Under the pieces are notes generated by a model. It ran no database searches, had not been told where the DNA came from, and saw nothing but the letters and a program-made list of their open reading frames with translations. Source: Trogon surrucura (lineage: Eukaryota; Chordata; Aves; Trogoniformes; Trogonidae). From it: a DNA stretch of 64,000 bases. Both the position numbers and the translations under genes were made by a program. Positions 42,060-55,000 of this stretch are shown one piece after another; position 1 is the first letter of the stretch; each line of letters opens with the position of its first letter. The stretch spans positions 30,157,099 through 30,221,098 of the forward strand of contig CM036658.1 of assembly GCA_020746105.1 (NCBI GenBank), written 5' to 3'.

Positions 42060-44900
42060 ACTTCTTGAGAAGTGCATCTACACCAATGCAATATGAGAAA
42101 GAAACAGGGCGAGCTTGAAGTCGTGATACACCGGGAAAACAGTGACATAGTGGCTATCACAGAAACGTGGTGGGATACCTCACACAACTGGAGTGCCACA
42201 ATTGATGGCACCAAGCTCTTCAGGAGAGATAGACAGGGAAGGAGAGGTGATGGAGTGACCCTGTATGTTAGGGAACGCTATGAGACCTCAAAAATCAAGT
42301 GTAGTGATGATGAGGTTAAGAGCATTTGGATTAGGTTAAGAGCCAATAAAGCTGATATTGCCGTGGGAGTCTGCTATAGACCTCCCAACCAAAGCAGTGA
42401 GGTGGATGAAGCGTTCTATAAGCACTTGGGAGAAATCTCATGGTCACTTGCTGTTGTTCTTGTGGGAGACTTTAACCTCCCAGGTGTCTGCTGGGAATAC
42501 AACACAGCAGAGAGGAAACAATACAGGAGGTTCCTGAAATGTGTGGAGGATAACTACCTCACACAGCTGGTAAGTGAACCGACCAGAGAAGGTGCACTGC
42601 TGGACCTTCTGTTTGTGAACAGAGAAGGTCTTGTGGAAGATGTGGCAGTTGGAGGCTGACTAGGGAACAGTGACCACAAAATTATTAAGTTCTCTATTCT
42701 TAGAAATGTTAGGATGGAGGACAGTAAAACTGCCACTTGGGACTTTGATTTGTTTGGGAGGTTACTTGACAGAATCCCTTGGGAGTCAGTTTTGAAGGGT
42801 ATAGGTGTCTAGGAAGCCTGGACGCTCTTTAAGGAGGAAATCTTAAAGGCGGAGGAGCAGGCCATCCCCATGTGCCTTAAGACAAGCCAGCAGCATAGAA
42901 GACCAGCCTGGCTGAATAAGGACATTTGACTCAAAATCAGGGAAAAAAAGGAAAGCTTATGGCCTCTGGAATAACGGGCAAGCCACTCATAGTGAATACA
43001 AGGATGTTGTTAGGTCGTGCAGGGAGATAACTAGAAGCTCCAAAGCCCAGCTAAAAATTAATCTGGTTTTGAAAGTAAAGGAGAGCAAGAAAAGCTTCTA
43101 TAAATACATTAATAGCAAAAGAAAGACCAGGGAGAGCCTCCATCCCCTACTAGACCCAGGAGGAGATATAGTGACAAAAGATAAAGATAAGGCTGAGGTA
43201 CTTAATGCCTTCTTTGCCTCAATCTTTAGTAATAGAAACACTTTTACTGAGGAAAGCCAGTCCCTCAAGCCAAGAGACAGGGGCCAGGAGCAAAATGTGC
43301 CCCTCACTGTCCAGGAGGAGATGATTCGGGACCTGCTGCTCCACATCGATGTCCACAAACCTACGGGGCCGGATGGGGTACGTCCTAGAGTACTGAGAGA
43401 GCTGGCAGTGGTAGTCACCAAGCCACTGTCCATCATTTATCATCAGTCTGGCTGACTGGGGAGGTCCCAGCTGATGGGAAGTCAGCCAATATAACACCCA
43501 TCTATAAGAAGGGACAGAAGGATGATCTGGGAACTTACAGGCCTGTCAGTTTGACCTCAGTGCCAGGGAAGCTGTTGGAGCAGATCATCCTGAGTTCCAT
43601 TATGCAGCACATGCAGGACAGCCAGGAGATCAGACCCAGTCAGCATGGGTTTGTGAAGGGCAGGTCCTGTTTAACAAACCTGATCTCCTTCTGTGACAGA
43701 GTGACCCACTTGCTGGATGAAGGAAAGGCTGGGGATGTTGCCTGCCTTGACTTTAGGAAGGCATTTGACACTGTTGCACACAGCATTCTCCTAGAGAAAT
43801 TGACTGCTCTTGGCTTGGATGGGCATACGCTTTACTGGGTGAAAAGCTGGCTGGATGGCCGAGTCCAAAGAGTTGTGGTCAATGGAGTAAAATCCAGTTG
43901 GCGGCCGATCATGAGTGGTGTCCCCTAGGGCTCAGTACTGGGGTCACTCCTATTTAACATTTTCATCAATGATTTGGACAAGGAGATGGAGTGCACCCTT
44001 AGTAAGTTCACAGACGACACCAAGTTTGGTGGAAGTGTCGGATCTTCTTGAGGGTAGGGAGGCTCTCCAGAGGGATCTGGACAGGCTAGATCACTAGGCC
44101 AAGGCCAACTCAATGAAATTCAATAAGGCCAAATGCCAGGTCCTGCACTTCAGCCACAACAACCCCCAGCAACGCTACAGGCTTGGGGAGGAGTGGCTGG
44201 AGAGCTGCCAGGCAAAGAGGGACCTGGGGGTGTTGATGGACAGTGGCTGAACATGAGCCAGCAGTGTGCCCAGGTGGCCAAGAAGGCCAACGGCATCCTG
44301 GCCTGGGTCAGGAATGGTGTTGTCAGCAGGAGCAGGGAGGTGATCATGCCCCTGTGCTCGGCTTTGGTGAGGCCTCACCTCAAGTACTGTGTCCAGTTTT
44401 GGGCCCCTCACTACAAGAGGGACATTGAAGTGTTGGAGAGGGTACAGAGGCGGGCTACCAAGCTGGTAAGGGGCTTAGAACATAAGTCTTATGAGGAGAG
44501 GCTGTTTAGCCTAGCTATCTGGGGCTGTTTAGCCTAGAGAAGAGGAAACGGAGGCGAGACCTTATTGCCCTCTACAATGACCTGAAAGGAGGTTGTAGCA
44601 AGGCAGAGGTCGATCTGTTCTCCCTAGTGGTGAGTGATGGGACAAGAGGAAATGGCCTTAAATTGTGCCAGAGGAAGTTTAGTTTGGATATTAGAAACAA
44701 TTTCTTTACTGAGAGGGTTGTCAGGCTTTGGAACAGGCTGCCCAGGGAGGTGGTTGAGTCACCGTCCCTGGAGGTGTTTAAGAGATGGGGAGATGTTGTG
44801 CTGAGGAACATGATTTAGTGGTGTTGATAGGGCTAGGACAAAGTTTGAACTTGATGATCCTGAAGGGGTCTTCCAGCTGAAAATGTTCTATGATTCTACG
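42060..44900 (+). mobile_element. CR1 LINE with endonuclease and RT domains (about 2.8 kb)
   Basis: The most complete CR1 in the window. ORF2 endonuclease motifs are AITETWWD, VGVCYRPPNQ and VLVGDFNLPGVCW; then REGALLDLLFVNREG, TGPDGVRPRVLRELA, HGFVKGRSCLTNLISFCD, CLDFRKAFDTV (RT motif A with Asp) and FTDDTK (catalytic box). It is broken by stops and shifts, for example at 42657, 42811, 43454 and 43926. The 3' end is TTCTATGATTCTACGAG. The ORF1 region and promoter are absent, so it is 5' truncated and dead. Confidence 0.93.
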
Positions 44901-47900
44901 AGAAAAACGTGCCAGCATTTTAATAACATTTCTAAGACATTTTAAAAAAAACTGTTTCAAAATATATTAAATTTACTTTTCAAATAATAGTAGGAAATTG
45001 AGATTCTTCAAAGTATAAAGGTAGCTTCACATCTGACAAGAAAAGAAAAAGCACATACTAGTTGGTTTTTTTGCAAAGGATTATTGCCTTCTTGTGTTTG
45101 CCAATTTAATGTCATTTTAGTGTATCTTTGTCCTCATTTTCATACTACCTTGTAAATACACAGTACACTGTGGACAGACACAAAAGTGCTGTTCTCCCAT
45201 TTGAAGTCCTGTTTGCTCGTATTTGAAGCAAAATGAAGTTTGTTTTGTCCTGAGTGTCCAGAAGCCATGTAATTGTGGTCTTTGTGGCACCATTACTTGC
45301 TTGCACTAGTGAGCAGCACCGAGAGGCAGACCTCAGGTTTGATACTGCTTGCTCTCTCACCTCACCATAAAAACTGTCTACACACAGTTTTCTATTGACT
45401 CCAGTAGTGTCTGGGAAAGAATATTAAGATCCTGAAAGTGAAGGTAAGAAACTTTTATTCAATGCATAAGGAGGGCTGCAAAGAGAAGGGTGTTACGGTG
45501 AAAATTACTTTCTAGGAAGATGTTCTGGGCATACAGTGCCAAGACACAGAATTATATTAGTCAAGACCACAGACTATGATGTGGTAATAATAGTAATACA
45601 AAAGTGGTGACAGAAACCCTGATGAGACTATTGGCTCCATTAGTGGACAGGTGAGACTGTGTGTTTGAGGGAAAATCATTATGCCTTATACAACAAAGTT
45701 CTCTGAATATTCAAGGCCTAATATATGGGCTTTGAAGCCCAGTATATGTGTATTGAAAGGATGGTGCCGCTGTCATTGTTGATTCAAGAAAGAGATGGGA
45801 GAAATGTCTGGAGGGTAAAATTAGGGCAGTAGCCTAGCCAATGATTAGACCTGACAAGATAACAGGAAGACAGGCTGAAACACGACTTTGACTGAGTGGC
45901 ATGTTTGAAGTAGAAAGCTGTATCTGTACGTTTCAGTCCAGAGATGCCTGCTTAATTTGTGATAGAAGAAAAGATTGCTCAAAGGTAAGATTCGGGGTAG
46001 AAAAAGACAAAAGAAAGAGCTCTATCCAATCCCTTACAGGATGATCCCTTAAAATTAAGCTACGGGAAGACTCCAAAGTGATCATATGAGCAGAGGCTGT
46101 GTGATCATACAGGATCAAAATTAACAGTGGGTCTTTTTCACAGAACACAAACAACTGACGTGCTGGAATAGATGACAGTGAAGCAGCTCTGAGTCTTGCT
46201 CACAGCGAGACTGTTGGAATTCATAGTAAAAGATGCACTGGAAGTGTATGTGGAATCTAGGGTAAAAGCTATGTAGGATGAGTCCTAATAACAAGTACCT
46301 GGAAAAGAATTTGGAAGTGGGCAATGGAGCTTGGAGATGGACAGGGAAAGGGTCTACAGAATAGCAGCTGGAGTAACTAATGGAATTAGTGGGACTGTGA
46401 TCTGACTGTATTGTAAAGGAAATGAGTGGGCAAGGACAGGGTAAATTGTAGTATGAAGTGGAAAGCAAGTGGGTTCAGGAATAGCATGGGGTCATTAGTG
46501 CAAACTGAGAAGTGTGAATAGGCAAGTAGATGGGAAATTTCTTGGCTAAAATGGAACAGAATTTAGCATCCATAGAATAATGTTAGTTACTTATGTGAAA
46601 ATATAAAATGAAGCATCATAGTTTAATTGTACTCTGACAATCCAGAATTATTTTATTCCAGAATTTAAATTTTGTAAGCATACTTCTTCTGTGTAAAGAA
46701 GTCAGAATGCCAAAGCTCATCACACCCAATTTTAGGCTTTTAAGCAGGATGTTTAATCAGAAACCAAGTCAGCATTGTCTCTTCAGTTCCATTCAGAGAG
46801 AGACAGAAAGATTTTTTCAGAGCACTTAAGCTTGACTAAGGTCTTGCTGCTGAGGATAATAGAAGTCTAGGGAGACTAGATTCTTAAATGCCTCAATTAA
46901 AAATTAGGTAGGATGAATCTTGGCATGGGTATTGTTGTACTTGTGAAGAAAAGCTCGGAAATGTGGAGTGTAGTTGGTATTTACTATTTAGCTAAGTCTG
47001 AAATTATAAACAGATGCGATATCACAAGGAGTTTCTTTAGTGTTCCCTGTGCTAATTAGAAGTCAGTGTTTGAGTCAGTGTCATCTTTCATCAGGTTCAT
47101 GTAACAAAGGCTATTGGACAGTTGGAGTCTCACAGCGTATTCCAAGGGGCATCTGACTAATCAAGCTGGGTCTCTGTTTTCTTTTCCATTGAAAAGTGAT
47201 TTAGGAATTGAGTCTCTGGAGCTGAGCGGAATTCAGCCTCTGAGGAGTCAAGTCAAAGGAAGTCATTAAACTCCACAGACTAGAAGGTGATTTGGTGGAA
47301 CCTACTTGCTTTCTAAGTGAAGCCTTATTTTGGTAACTCACATTATTAGAGATTTTTACAGTTGGAGTTTAGAAGAGTACTGCTTTGGAGTTGCATATTT
47401 GCACAATATTGTTAGGTGGTGATTAATGAGAATCCTGTTTCAGCATCGACACCAATTGTTTTCAATATGTCAAGAAAGATAACAGACGTACAAGAACAAA
47501 TTTGTAATGGTGAAAGTTTTCTGAACTTTTTTAATCTACTAATTAACAGGGTATTTTACCAGAATATGCAAAGGATTATTGCATTTTAACCTAAGCCTCT
47601 TAAAGGTATTGTTTCCTGCTATCTTGTTCCCAAAGTAAATTAAAATTATGCTACAAAATTTTTTTCACCTTTTTTTTCAAAGAAAGTCAGCAAAAGTAAA
47701 CAAAAGTATAGAATGCACTATATTCCTTCTTAAAGTAATTAATTATTCACAACAGTTCTTCAAATGATCACATTTTCTATCACTGGTCTTCTGGCTTTAA
47801 AGAAATAGCTGCTGGCACTTATGATCATAATCATTTAACTAAAATAGGTTCTAAAAAGTTTGGGTAGCTAGCAACATGAGTAAAAGTTTCAATATAACAT

Positions 47901-48160
47901 GCATACTATATTTTATATTCTCATGCATCTTTCATAAGCTGCCCTTATATGTCCTCACCTGGCCATCTGTTACAACTCTGAATAGGAAAGTATGTTACTG
48001 TTAAATTTGAAGATATATAATATAACAGATGGATTGTAGCAACTTTAGAGCAATAAATTTTACTTGTCGACATGTGAGGCCAATCAGTAGCTACTCATTC
48101 ATAGTAAAAAGTTTTCACAGGTGAATGCATAATTTCTTTCACTAAAATGAGCAAAAAGTT

Positions 48161-48231
48161 TAAATTGTGGATAACCCTTCTTCAAAACGTGATTTATAAT
48201 CACGTTTTGAAGAAGGGTTATCCACAATTTA
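48161..48231. repeat. Perfect inverted repeat, 34-bp arms, 3-bp loop
   Basis: Arms 48161-48194 and 48198-48231 are exact reverse complements (all 34 positions checked) around TAT. The arms begin TAAATTGTGGATAACCC and end AACGTGATT. The loop is too short and the stem too perfect for a typical pre-miRNA. The flanks share TTCACTAAA on both sides, as expected of a fold-back template-switch event. Confidence 0.97.
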
Positions 48232-48787
48232 GTGAACAGGATGCTTTTTGGTTTATACAACTTAGAGGAAGAAAAAAATATGAGACTTCATGCCTTTTTT
48301 TTTTTTTTCCATGTAGTCCTGTCTTAGAAGTAGTTTATAATTAGTCTTAGAAAGCAATTTGAAGATAATGTTAATACCTAAACACAATTTTATGATGCAG
48401 CTTTAAGAGTAAGAGTCTGTAGTAGAAATTCTAAGTGATGAATCTGTGACTGCAGCAGTGTTAGTAGAATGGTGTTTCAAGATTTTTATAAATGGAGTTG
48501 AAAAATACAGATGAAAAATTAATGTCATCTTAATTTACAAAATTGCTGAACCAGCAAAACGAACAAAAAGGATATAATTTAAAAGCATTTTGTATCACTG
48601 CAAAAGAGTTCATTATGTGATATATCTAGAGTTTTGGTAAAATGTGATCCTTTGACAATTTTACTGAGCTTTCAAGCCAGAAAATGATTGAAAAAAATCT
48701 GTCTTTCCAATGCCAAAGCAATTGTTGAACATTTACCATGAAACCAGCAAAAACTGAGCAAAATTTCCTAAATTTTGAAAACTTAAA

Positions 48788-48815
48788 ATCACAGAATCAC
48801 ACAGAATCACAAAAT
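48788..48815 (-). mobile_element. CR1 3' tail remnant
   Basis: TCACAGAATCACACAGAATCAC is the inverted CR1 octamer tail with almost no body attached. It could also be a chance simple repeat. Confidence 0.45.
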
Positions 48816-49429
48816 ATATTATTTTTAACTTCTAGTACATCTTTTCTCTCTTACAGCAGTGTTTCAAAGTAACATCAGTGGCTACACACTAGTTTCTGTA
48901 CTCAATTTGAAATTAAGTGGTTTTGGTATGAAAGAATGATAAGTGAATTACTGCTATAATACTTAACTACAGACACATAATCCTTATTTTTGAGCTTCTG
49001 GGAAATCTATGGTGCTGACTTTATGTTTCAGTTGTGTTGTGTTTTTGGTGAAAAAAAATATTCTTTGGGAATTTATATACAAGATTTCTAGCAATAAACA
49101 TTTTTTAATCTGTTCTACTGATTACTTCTATTTTGTGAGATAATTAAATCTGGTTATTTTTTCTTTGGGATTTTTCTAGTTTTGAAAATCCAGCAAAATC
49201 ACATATTAACAGGTTCACTGAGCTTTTAAATCACTCTCAGTATTACCAGGAGAATCCAAAAATTGGAATATTTCAGAATATCCAGTTAGGACCCTCCTTG
49301 ACCTACACAAAGAGACAATTGTTCTGGCTTTCCTGAACATGAAATGTGGATTCTGAATATAGCTAAGTGACCCAAGAGGTAAGCAGTGTTGACTTTTGAG
49401 GCTTTATTCTCAGGTAATTAGTAGATTCA

Positions 49430-49985
49430 GAGAAGTATTTAGCTTGGAAAAGACCCCTAGGTTCATAAACCTAACAATGCCCAGTCCCACCATGAAAAAC
49501 GTTTCCTTAAGTGACTCGTCTTTTAAGTAGCTCCAGGGATGGTGACTCAGCCACTTCATGGGCAGCCTGTTCCAATGCTTAACAGTCCTTTCAGTGAAGA
49601 AATTTTTCCCAATATCCAATCTAAACTTCCTCTGACACAATCTGAGGCAATTTTCTCTTGTCCTGTCGCTTGTTACTTGGGAGAAGAGACTGACCCCCAC
49701 CTCACTACAACTTCCTTTCAGGTAGTTGTTGTAGGGAGTGAGCAGGTCTCCCCTGAGCCTCCTTTTCTCTGGGATAAATAATCCCAGTTCTCTCAGCCAC
49801 TCCTTGAAACACTTCTCTAGACCCTTCCCCAGCTTTGTTGCCCTTCTTTGGACATGCTTCAAAACCTCAGTGTCTTTCTTGAAGAGAGGGGCTCAAAACT
49901 GAGCACAGGATTTGAGATACAGCCTCATCAGTGCTGAGTACAAGGCAACAATTGCTGCCCTAGTCCTGCTGGCTACCCCCCTGCA
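49430..49985 (-). mobile_element. CR1 3' part, reverse orientation
   Basis: The minus strand encodes [53 protein letters not shown] and KHWNRLP. The 3' tail proper is diverged at about 49430, and upstream sequence (AACTGAGCACAGGATTTGAG) extends to about 49985. Confidence 0.88.
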
Positions 49986-50859
49986 GATGACTTCACAGAT
50001 CCCATCCCCTCCGTAAAGCACAACTTCCCCGTGTTACACAGCTCCTGCCATGCTATGTGGTGCCCTGTGCTGTGGGCCAAAGCACTGTGGGCCAAAGAGC
50101 CTCCCCTCTCAGGGTGCCATGTGCAAGCAAGGCCTAGCCTTGGTTAGTGTCTGATTTGCCCAGCACTCCCCACTAGAACCCAGAGCATTGGTGCTCTGCC
50201 ATCAGTGCCCTACCTGCCTTCTCCTGTCCTTGTCTCCAACCGCCACCCAGCACACCACACAGTCCAGACGTCCCACAGTCCAGGGACTTGCCCCAGTCTC
50301 TCAAGAAGGGATGAAGAAAGCCCACGCTGCACCTTGGCAGGGCAGAAAGACCTCCTCACACCTCCACCACCCCACCCCAAGAAGGTGGAAGATGCATCAC
50401 CCAATCTACGGGCCAGCATCCATGGTGCTGACACTGCAGACCACGACACCAATGGGACAAAAGGGAAGTAGGAGGATGGCCCCTAGACCCATTAGCACCC
50501 CCAAATTAGCCAATTTCCACATGTGAGGCGCCTTTAGAAGGAGGACAATGAACTCCAGGGAAAGAGAGGAAGGGGAGAACCCAAACGGAAGGGGGCAGAG
50601 ACAAAAAGGTGTCCCTGGGCAGTCTCCCAAGCCAGGCCCAGCCTTGCTCAGCTGTGGAGGGTGGGCACATCGAGGGTAGTGTGGCTGCAGACACTGTTCC
50701 CCACCAGCACTGGCATCAGTGCTGGCCTAAGGCCCCGTGTCTGGCCCCAGCCCCTCTTTCTCCATCACCAGCTTTCCCCATGGCCATGCTTGCCCTCCCC
50801 AGAGCATAGGTGAGGCCTTCTTCAGACACCTAAAAGAAGCATCATGTCCACAGCCTTTT
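49986..50859. other. GC-richer block between two opposed CR1 remnants
   Basis: C-rich, pyrimidine-biased sequence with overlapping open frames on both strands (e.g. a 112-codon frame at 50188-50526), caused by composition more than coding. It may be a decayed part of an older repeat. No function recognised. Confidence 0.45.
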
Positions 50860-52000
50860 GCAGACTCGAATCACCCCACTATCTGCTGCAGCTGAGGATA
50901 ACACTGATGGTAACTCTAACGCAGATGATTGAGGAGCCAATGATGGAAGATGCTTTGCTGGACTTGATATATACATACACAGTAGTCAGCAATGTGACAG
51001 ACAGGGGCAGATGGAAAATCAAGGGTACCTCAGACCAGGCAGCCTCTCTTCAGTTGCTGAGGTGACGAACGTAGCAAATAATCCTGAAAAGCATTTACGA
51101 AACTGTGAAGGACAAGCAGCTGATTGGGCATAGTCAGCATAGATTTACAGTGTGGAGATGATGTTTGACTAACCTCCTTGCCTTCTGCAGCAAGGTGAAG
51201 AACTTGGTGGGCAAGATGAACAGTGGCTGTTTGTCTCTGCTTCAGTAAAGGTTTTGACACTGTGCCCTATAACATCCTCACAGACAACCTGAAGTAGCAG
51301 GGACTAGTTAAGGGGACAGTGAAGTAGACTAAAAACTGTCTGGACTGCTGAGCAAACAGGGTTTTGATAGCAGCACGAAGACCACCTAAACAGAGGCCAG
51401 TAACCGGTAGTATACAAGGTCAGTGGTGTTCAATGTCTTCACTAGTGATAGGACAGAGCGCACGCTCAGTGAATTTGCAGAAGACAAAAAAATGGAGAGG
51501 AGTCCACCAGGTGGCTGCACTGTCATTCAGATGAACGTGTGCAGGCTGAAGGAATAGACAGAGAGGAAATCTCATGGAATTTGCAAAAGAAGTGTCAAGT
51601 CCTGCCCTGGGTAGCTGTAAACCCTTGCACCCATCTATGCCAAGTGGGCTGGCAACGTGGAAAGCAACTTTGCAGCAAAGGGTCTCGGTGTCCGGGTGAA
51701 CATTAGCGGATGGTGCACAGACAGTGCTCCCTTGTGGCCAAGGCGGCAAGCCATCTGCTGGGTTGCACTGGGAAAGGTGTTGCCAGTGGTTGCAGGTGAT
51801 GGTCCTTCCTGTCTCTTCAAATCTGGTGAATCCCCTTGGAAGTGCTCAGTGTAGTTCTGGTCTCCCCAATGCCAGAACTGTATGGACAAGTGAAGGATCA
51901 TGAGGATGACTGTGGGACTAGAGCATCACGGAGCAGGTGAGAGCTGGGACTATTGATCCTTGAGAAGGTTCAGGGCAGTGTTATCAGTGTGTATAAATAC
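50860..52000 (+). mobile_element. Ancient CR1 ORF2 remnant
   Basis: Heavily decayed but colinear: EEPMMEDALLDLIYT (end of endonuclease), CATAGTCAGCATAGATTTACA (GQHGF-like), TTTTGACACTGTGCCC (motif A region), AGTGAATTTGCAGAAGAC (catalytic box region), and ATGGACAAGTGAAGGATCATGAGG-type ends. Many stops and indels. Confidence 0.7.
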
Positions 52001-55000
52001 CTGATGGAAGTAGTGGCGCTCACTGATAAGGCGAAGGATGCAAACTGCTAATAATAACAAAAGCCAGGGTTTAAGTAAATTTTGAGTGTTTATTCTTCTA
52101 TTTTGAAATGAAGTAATGAAAGGTCTACACAATTCCTAATTGGTGTTTATGATGCGAGTCTCAATTTTGGGGTTTTTTTTGAGCAACTTGAATTTCATAT
52201 CTTGTGGGAAACAATCAGTGGTAGAAGCTAGTATTTTGGTCATTTTGCTTTATGCTAGAATGCTAAAGAGCTGTTAGTAAACATGCTTGAATGATTTGGA
52301 CAAAAAAGGATACATCTGTGTTTCTGATTTTTCATTTTTTAACATGCAATTTTCTAAGAAGGTGTACTTCCCTTTCAGTAGCAATGAGTGGAAGAACATA
52401 CTAGAACATGTAAAACTCATGGATAGTATTACTGCATAAATAGTTTGGGCACCTGCCATGGTTTTCTTCACACTCTCCAAACTGGGCCTGGCTTTTCAGT
52501 CTATTGAAGAATAGACTGAGTACAGGCTCTGCCTGTTGATTGTGAGAGATTTCCTGATTTTTCTTCCTGTCTTACTTCAAATTGCTTAGATTATTTTATT
52601 TCATTTTTGTAATAAAATTCTGCCTTTGGTGCAATAAGCTGTGAAACAGAATGTGTATTAATATCTGCTGTTGTTTTTTTTTTCTCTTGCCAATACATTG
52701 AAGTTTTCATTTAGCACTCTAGCAATTTTATTAACATCTGCATTTGAATTTGGAACTGTAGAAAATAATTCTAATATTTTATTTGCTTTTCAATTGATTT
52801 TAGCATTAGCAAATTTATTAAGCCTGCTAATAAATAAGTTATCATGCACTAATTTATTTTTTTTTGTCACTGTTTGACTTGTGTGTGTGCTTATGTGCAC
52901 CATAGACTGGTGACTTTGTTCTGATACTACATGAGAGAATAAATAGAAAAGTCTTTTGTGCTGCTGACGAAAATTGAGAGGAATTCATTTACACGGTAAT
53001 CCTAAGGCTGGTGCAGCAGCATCTGCACAGCTGACTTAATGCATACACAGCTGTGCCCAGATTTTGTTTCTTTTGAAGCAAACAGGAGAGGACCTAAGTA
53101 AATTACCTAGCCTCTCTGTTGCTTCCACTGCAACAGAAAACTCCCAGAAGTGTAGGCAATAGTGGCAAGCAATCCTTCAGTCATACTGGATGTGTCAGGG
53201 ACTGATTGTAGGTTCTTTTTTTTATTAGTTTTGGAAAGCGATGACTGGCTTGATATAGTAAGTAAATATGCATATGAGTTCTCCTGAAAGTGATCACCAT
53301 AAGTGAATACCCATAAGTTGATGGCAGTTACGGTATTATAAGGCTCTGAATGAATACCAGTTATTTTATGAAGAAATGCATGCACATAGGGATCTTGTCT
53401 GTTTCCCTGCCAGTGAACATACGAAATCCCTGTAGTCTGTAATAGAATCTTGATTAGTACCTGCTTGTAATTCTTCCGTTGATGATAGTCTTCCCTGGAA
53501 AATGAACAAGTATATTCAGTTTGTTCAAATCAGAGAGAAGCATCTTTCCAGAGCAATTTTCTAATGAATATATGAAAAAGAAATCCTGTGAAATGATTTC
53601 ACATCCTCTGATTTCTTGCTGTCAATGATGCAGGCTCACCTCTGGCATAATTTTAGAGGGAAGGAGAGCCATAAAAGACATTAAGGTCTTTTCAGACTGC
53701 TCAGGATTTAAGAATTTAACTTGTTAGGGTCCCATGTGGCTTCCTCAAAGTTCTTGCACAATTTTGTATCAAGCCAGGGAAATAAATTTGATTTCTGTTT
53801 TTCAGCTTCATGGCTTATCTACAGCATTATCAACATTTTAATCACTAGTTTCCAAGGGGAGGTTATGTCAGTCTTTCTGGTTCCTCATTCATTTATTTAA
53901 AGGTAAAAGATCTGACTCTGCATGATTGTTGTGTGATGCAATAGTTTTGGACAGTAGGGAGAAAATTGATAGCTCAGTCTCCATATGACTTCTCTGGATA
54001 ACTTCTAGGAGAGTAAAGAATGCTAATGGATTCTGATTGCACTCCTTCTCTGACATAGAAGCTCCTGGGGAAAGGAAGCAAGGTCAGGATACTCCTTAGC
54101 CACTGAAGTGCTCTTTGCAGTTACTGGCAGCAGGCTATTAAGGTGCTTTAATTTATGTGAAGGTCAAGTAAGCCAATTGCAGGGCTGCTGTAAGTTCAAG
54201 ACTGGCAAAAAATTCACTGCTGTGCATAGCTCAGCTGGGAACTAGGACATTAGGCTGAAATCAGTGTCTCTGAAATCTGCAGCGCATTAAGCACCCTTGC
54301 GCATAGATTTCACATAAAAAGAGTTAGGCTTCAGCTCATGCAAGTAATCCATCCACTTAGCCAGACCTTTTTTATACAAATTAATTTCAAGTCTCTTGTT
54401 AAAGCTCATTAATTAAGATTGCTCTAGGGTCCTGAGTGGTTTGGGAGGGGCAGCGGGTTAGTCTCATAATGATCTGACCAATGGAGATTTTTCTACTACC
54501 TCTAGGAGGTATTTCTTTTATATATTATGAGTTTGTTTGTGATACCACTATAATGAAAAATCAGTCAAAACGACTAGAAGCCAATTTCCACACTGCTTTT
54601 TGAATGATTATACAGTCATTAAAGTAATATATCAGTCTCCGTGGACTACACAAATACAGCAAAAGGAATGAGGAGATTCACTTTGCATCCCTAGCCTGAA
54701 AACTGCTGTGTGAATACTTTATTTTTGTGTCCCAGTGTCAAACCTGGCACCTTGAAGGAAAAAAGTTCTAAATTACCTGATTATAAATTTTAAATAGTAG
54801 TCATTTACAGCACTTTTTTCACTTCCCACTTAAACTACATCTCTCCTACTGTGTAGAATTTTGAAGAGCATTTAGAAAAGAAAAAAAAAATCATGCTATG
54901 TCTTTCTTTTTGTTATTGTATGACAAATTATTGTAAGTTGTCAGTAAATTACCACCACTTTATTCAAATAAGTTGCTGTACAGTCTTTGTTTTACTGTAT

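Larger units (their letters stand above)
44901..49429. other. Intergenic DNA with the perfect palindrome
   Basis: No gene recognised. It contains the inverted repeat at 48161-48231 and the CR1 tail remnant at 48788. Around 45440-46560 the sequence is richer in purines but has no coding motif. Confidence 0.55.

Noticed and set aside
48161-48231. Palindrome as a microRNA precursor
   Set aside because: A three-base loop and a perfect 34-bp stem are unlike a typical pre-miRNA; a fold-back duplication or artefact explains it better.
48147-48344. 65-codon ORF over the palindrome
   Set aside because: Produced by the inverted repeat and a T-run; no protein similarity.
50188-50526. 112-codon frame in the GC-richer block
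   Set aside because: Low-complexity composition with overlapping frames on both strands and no motif.
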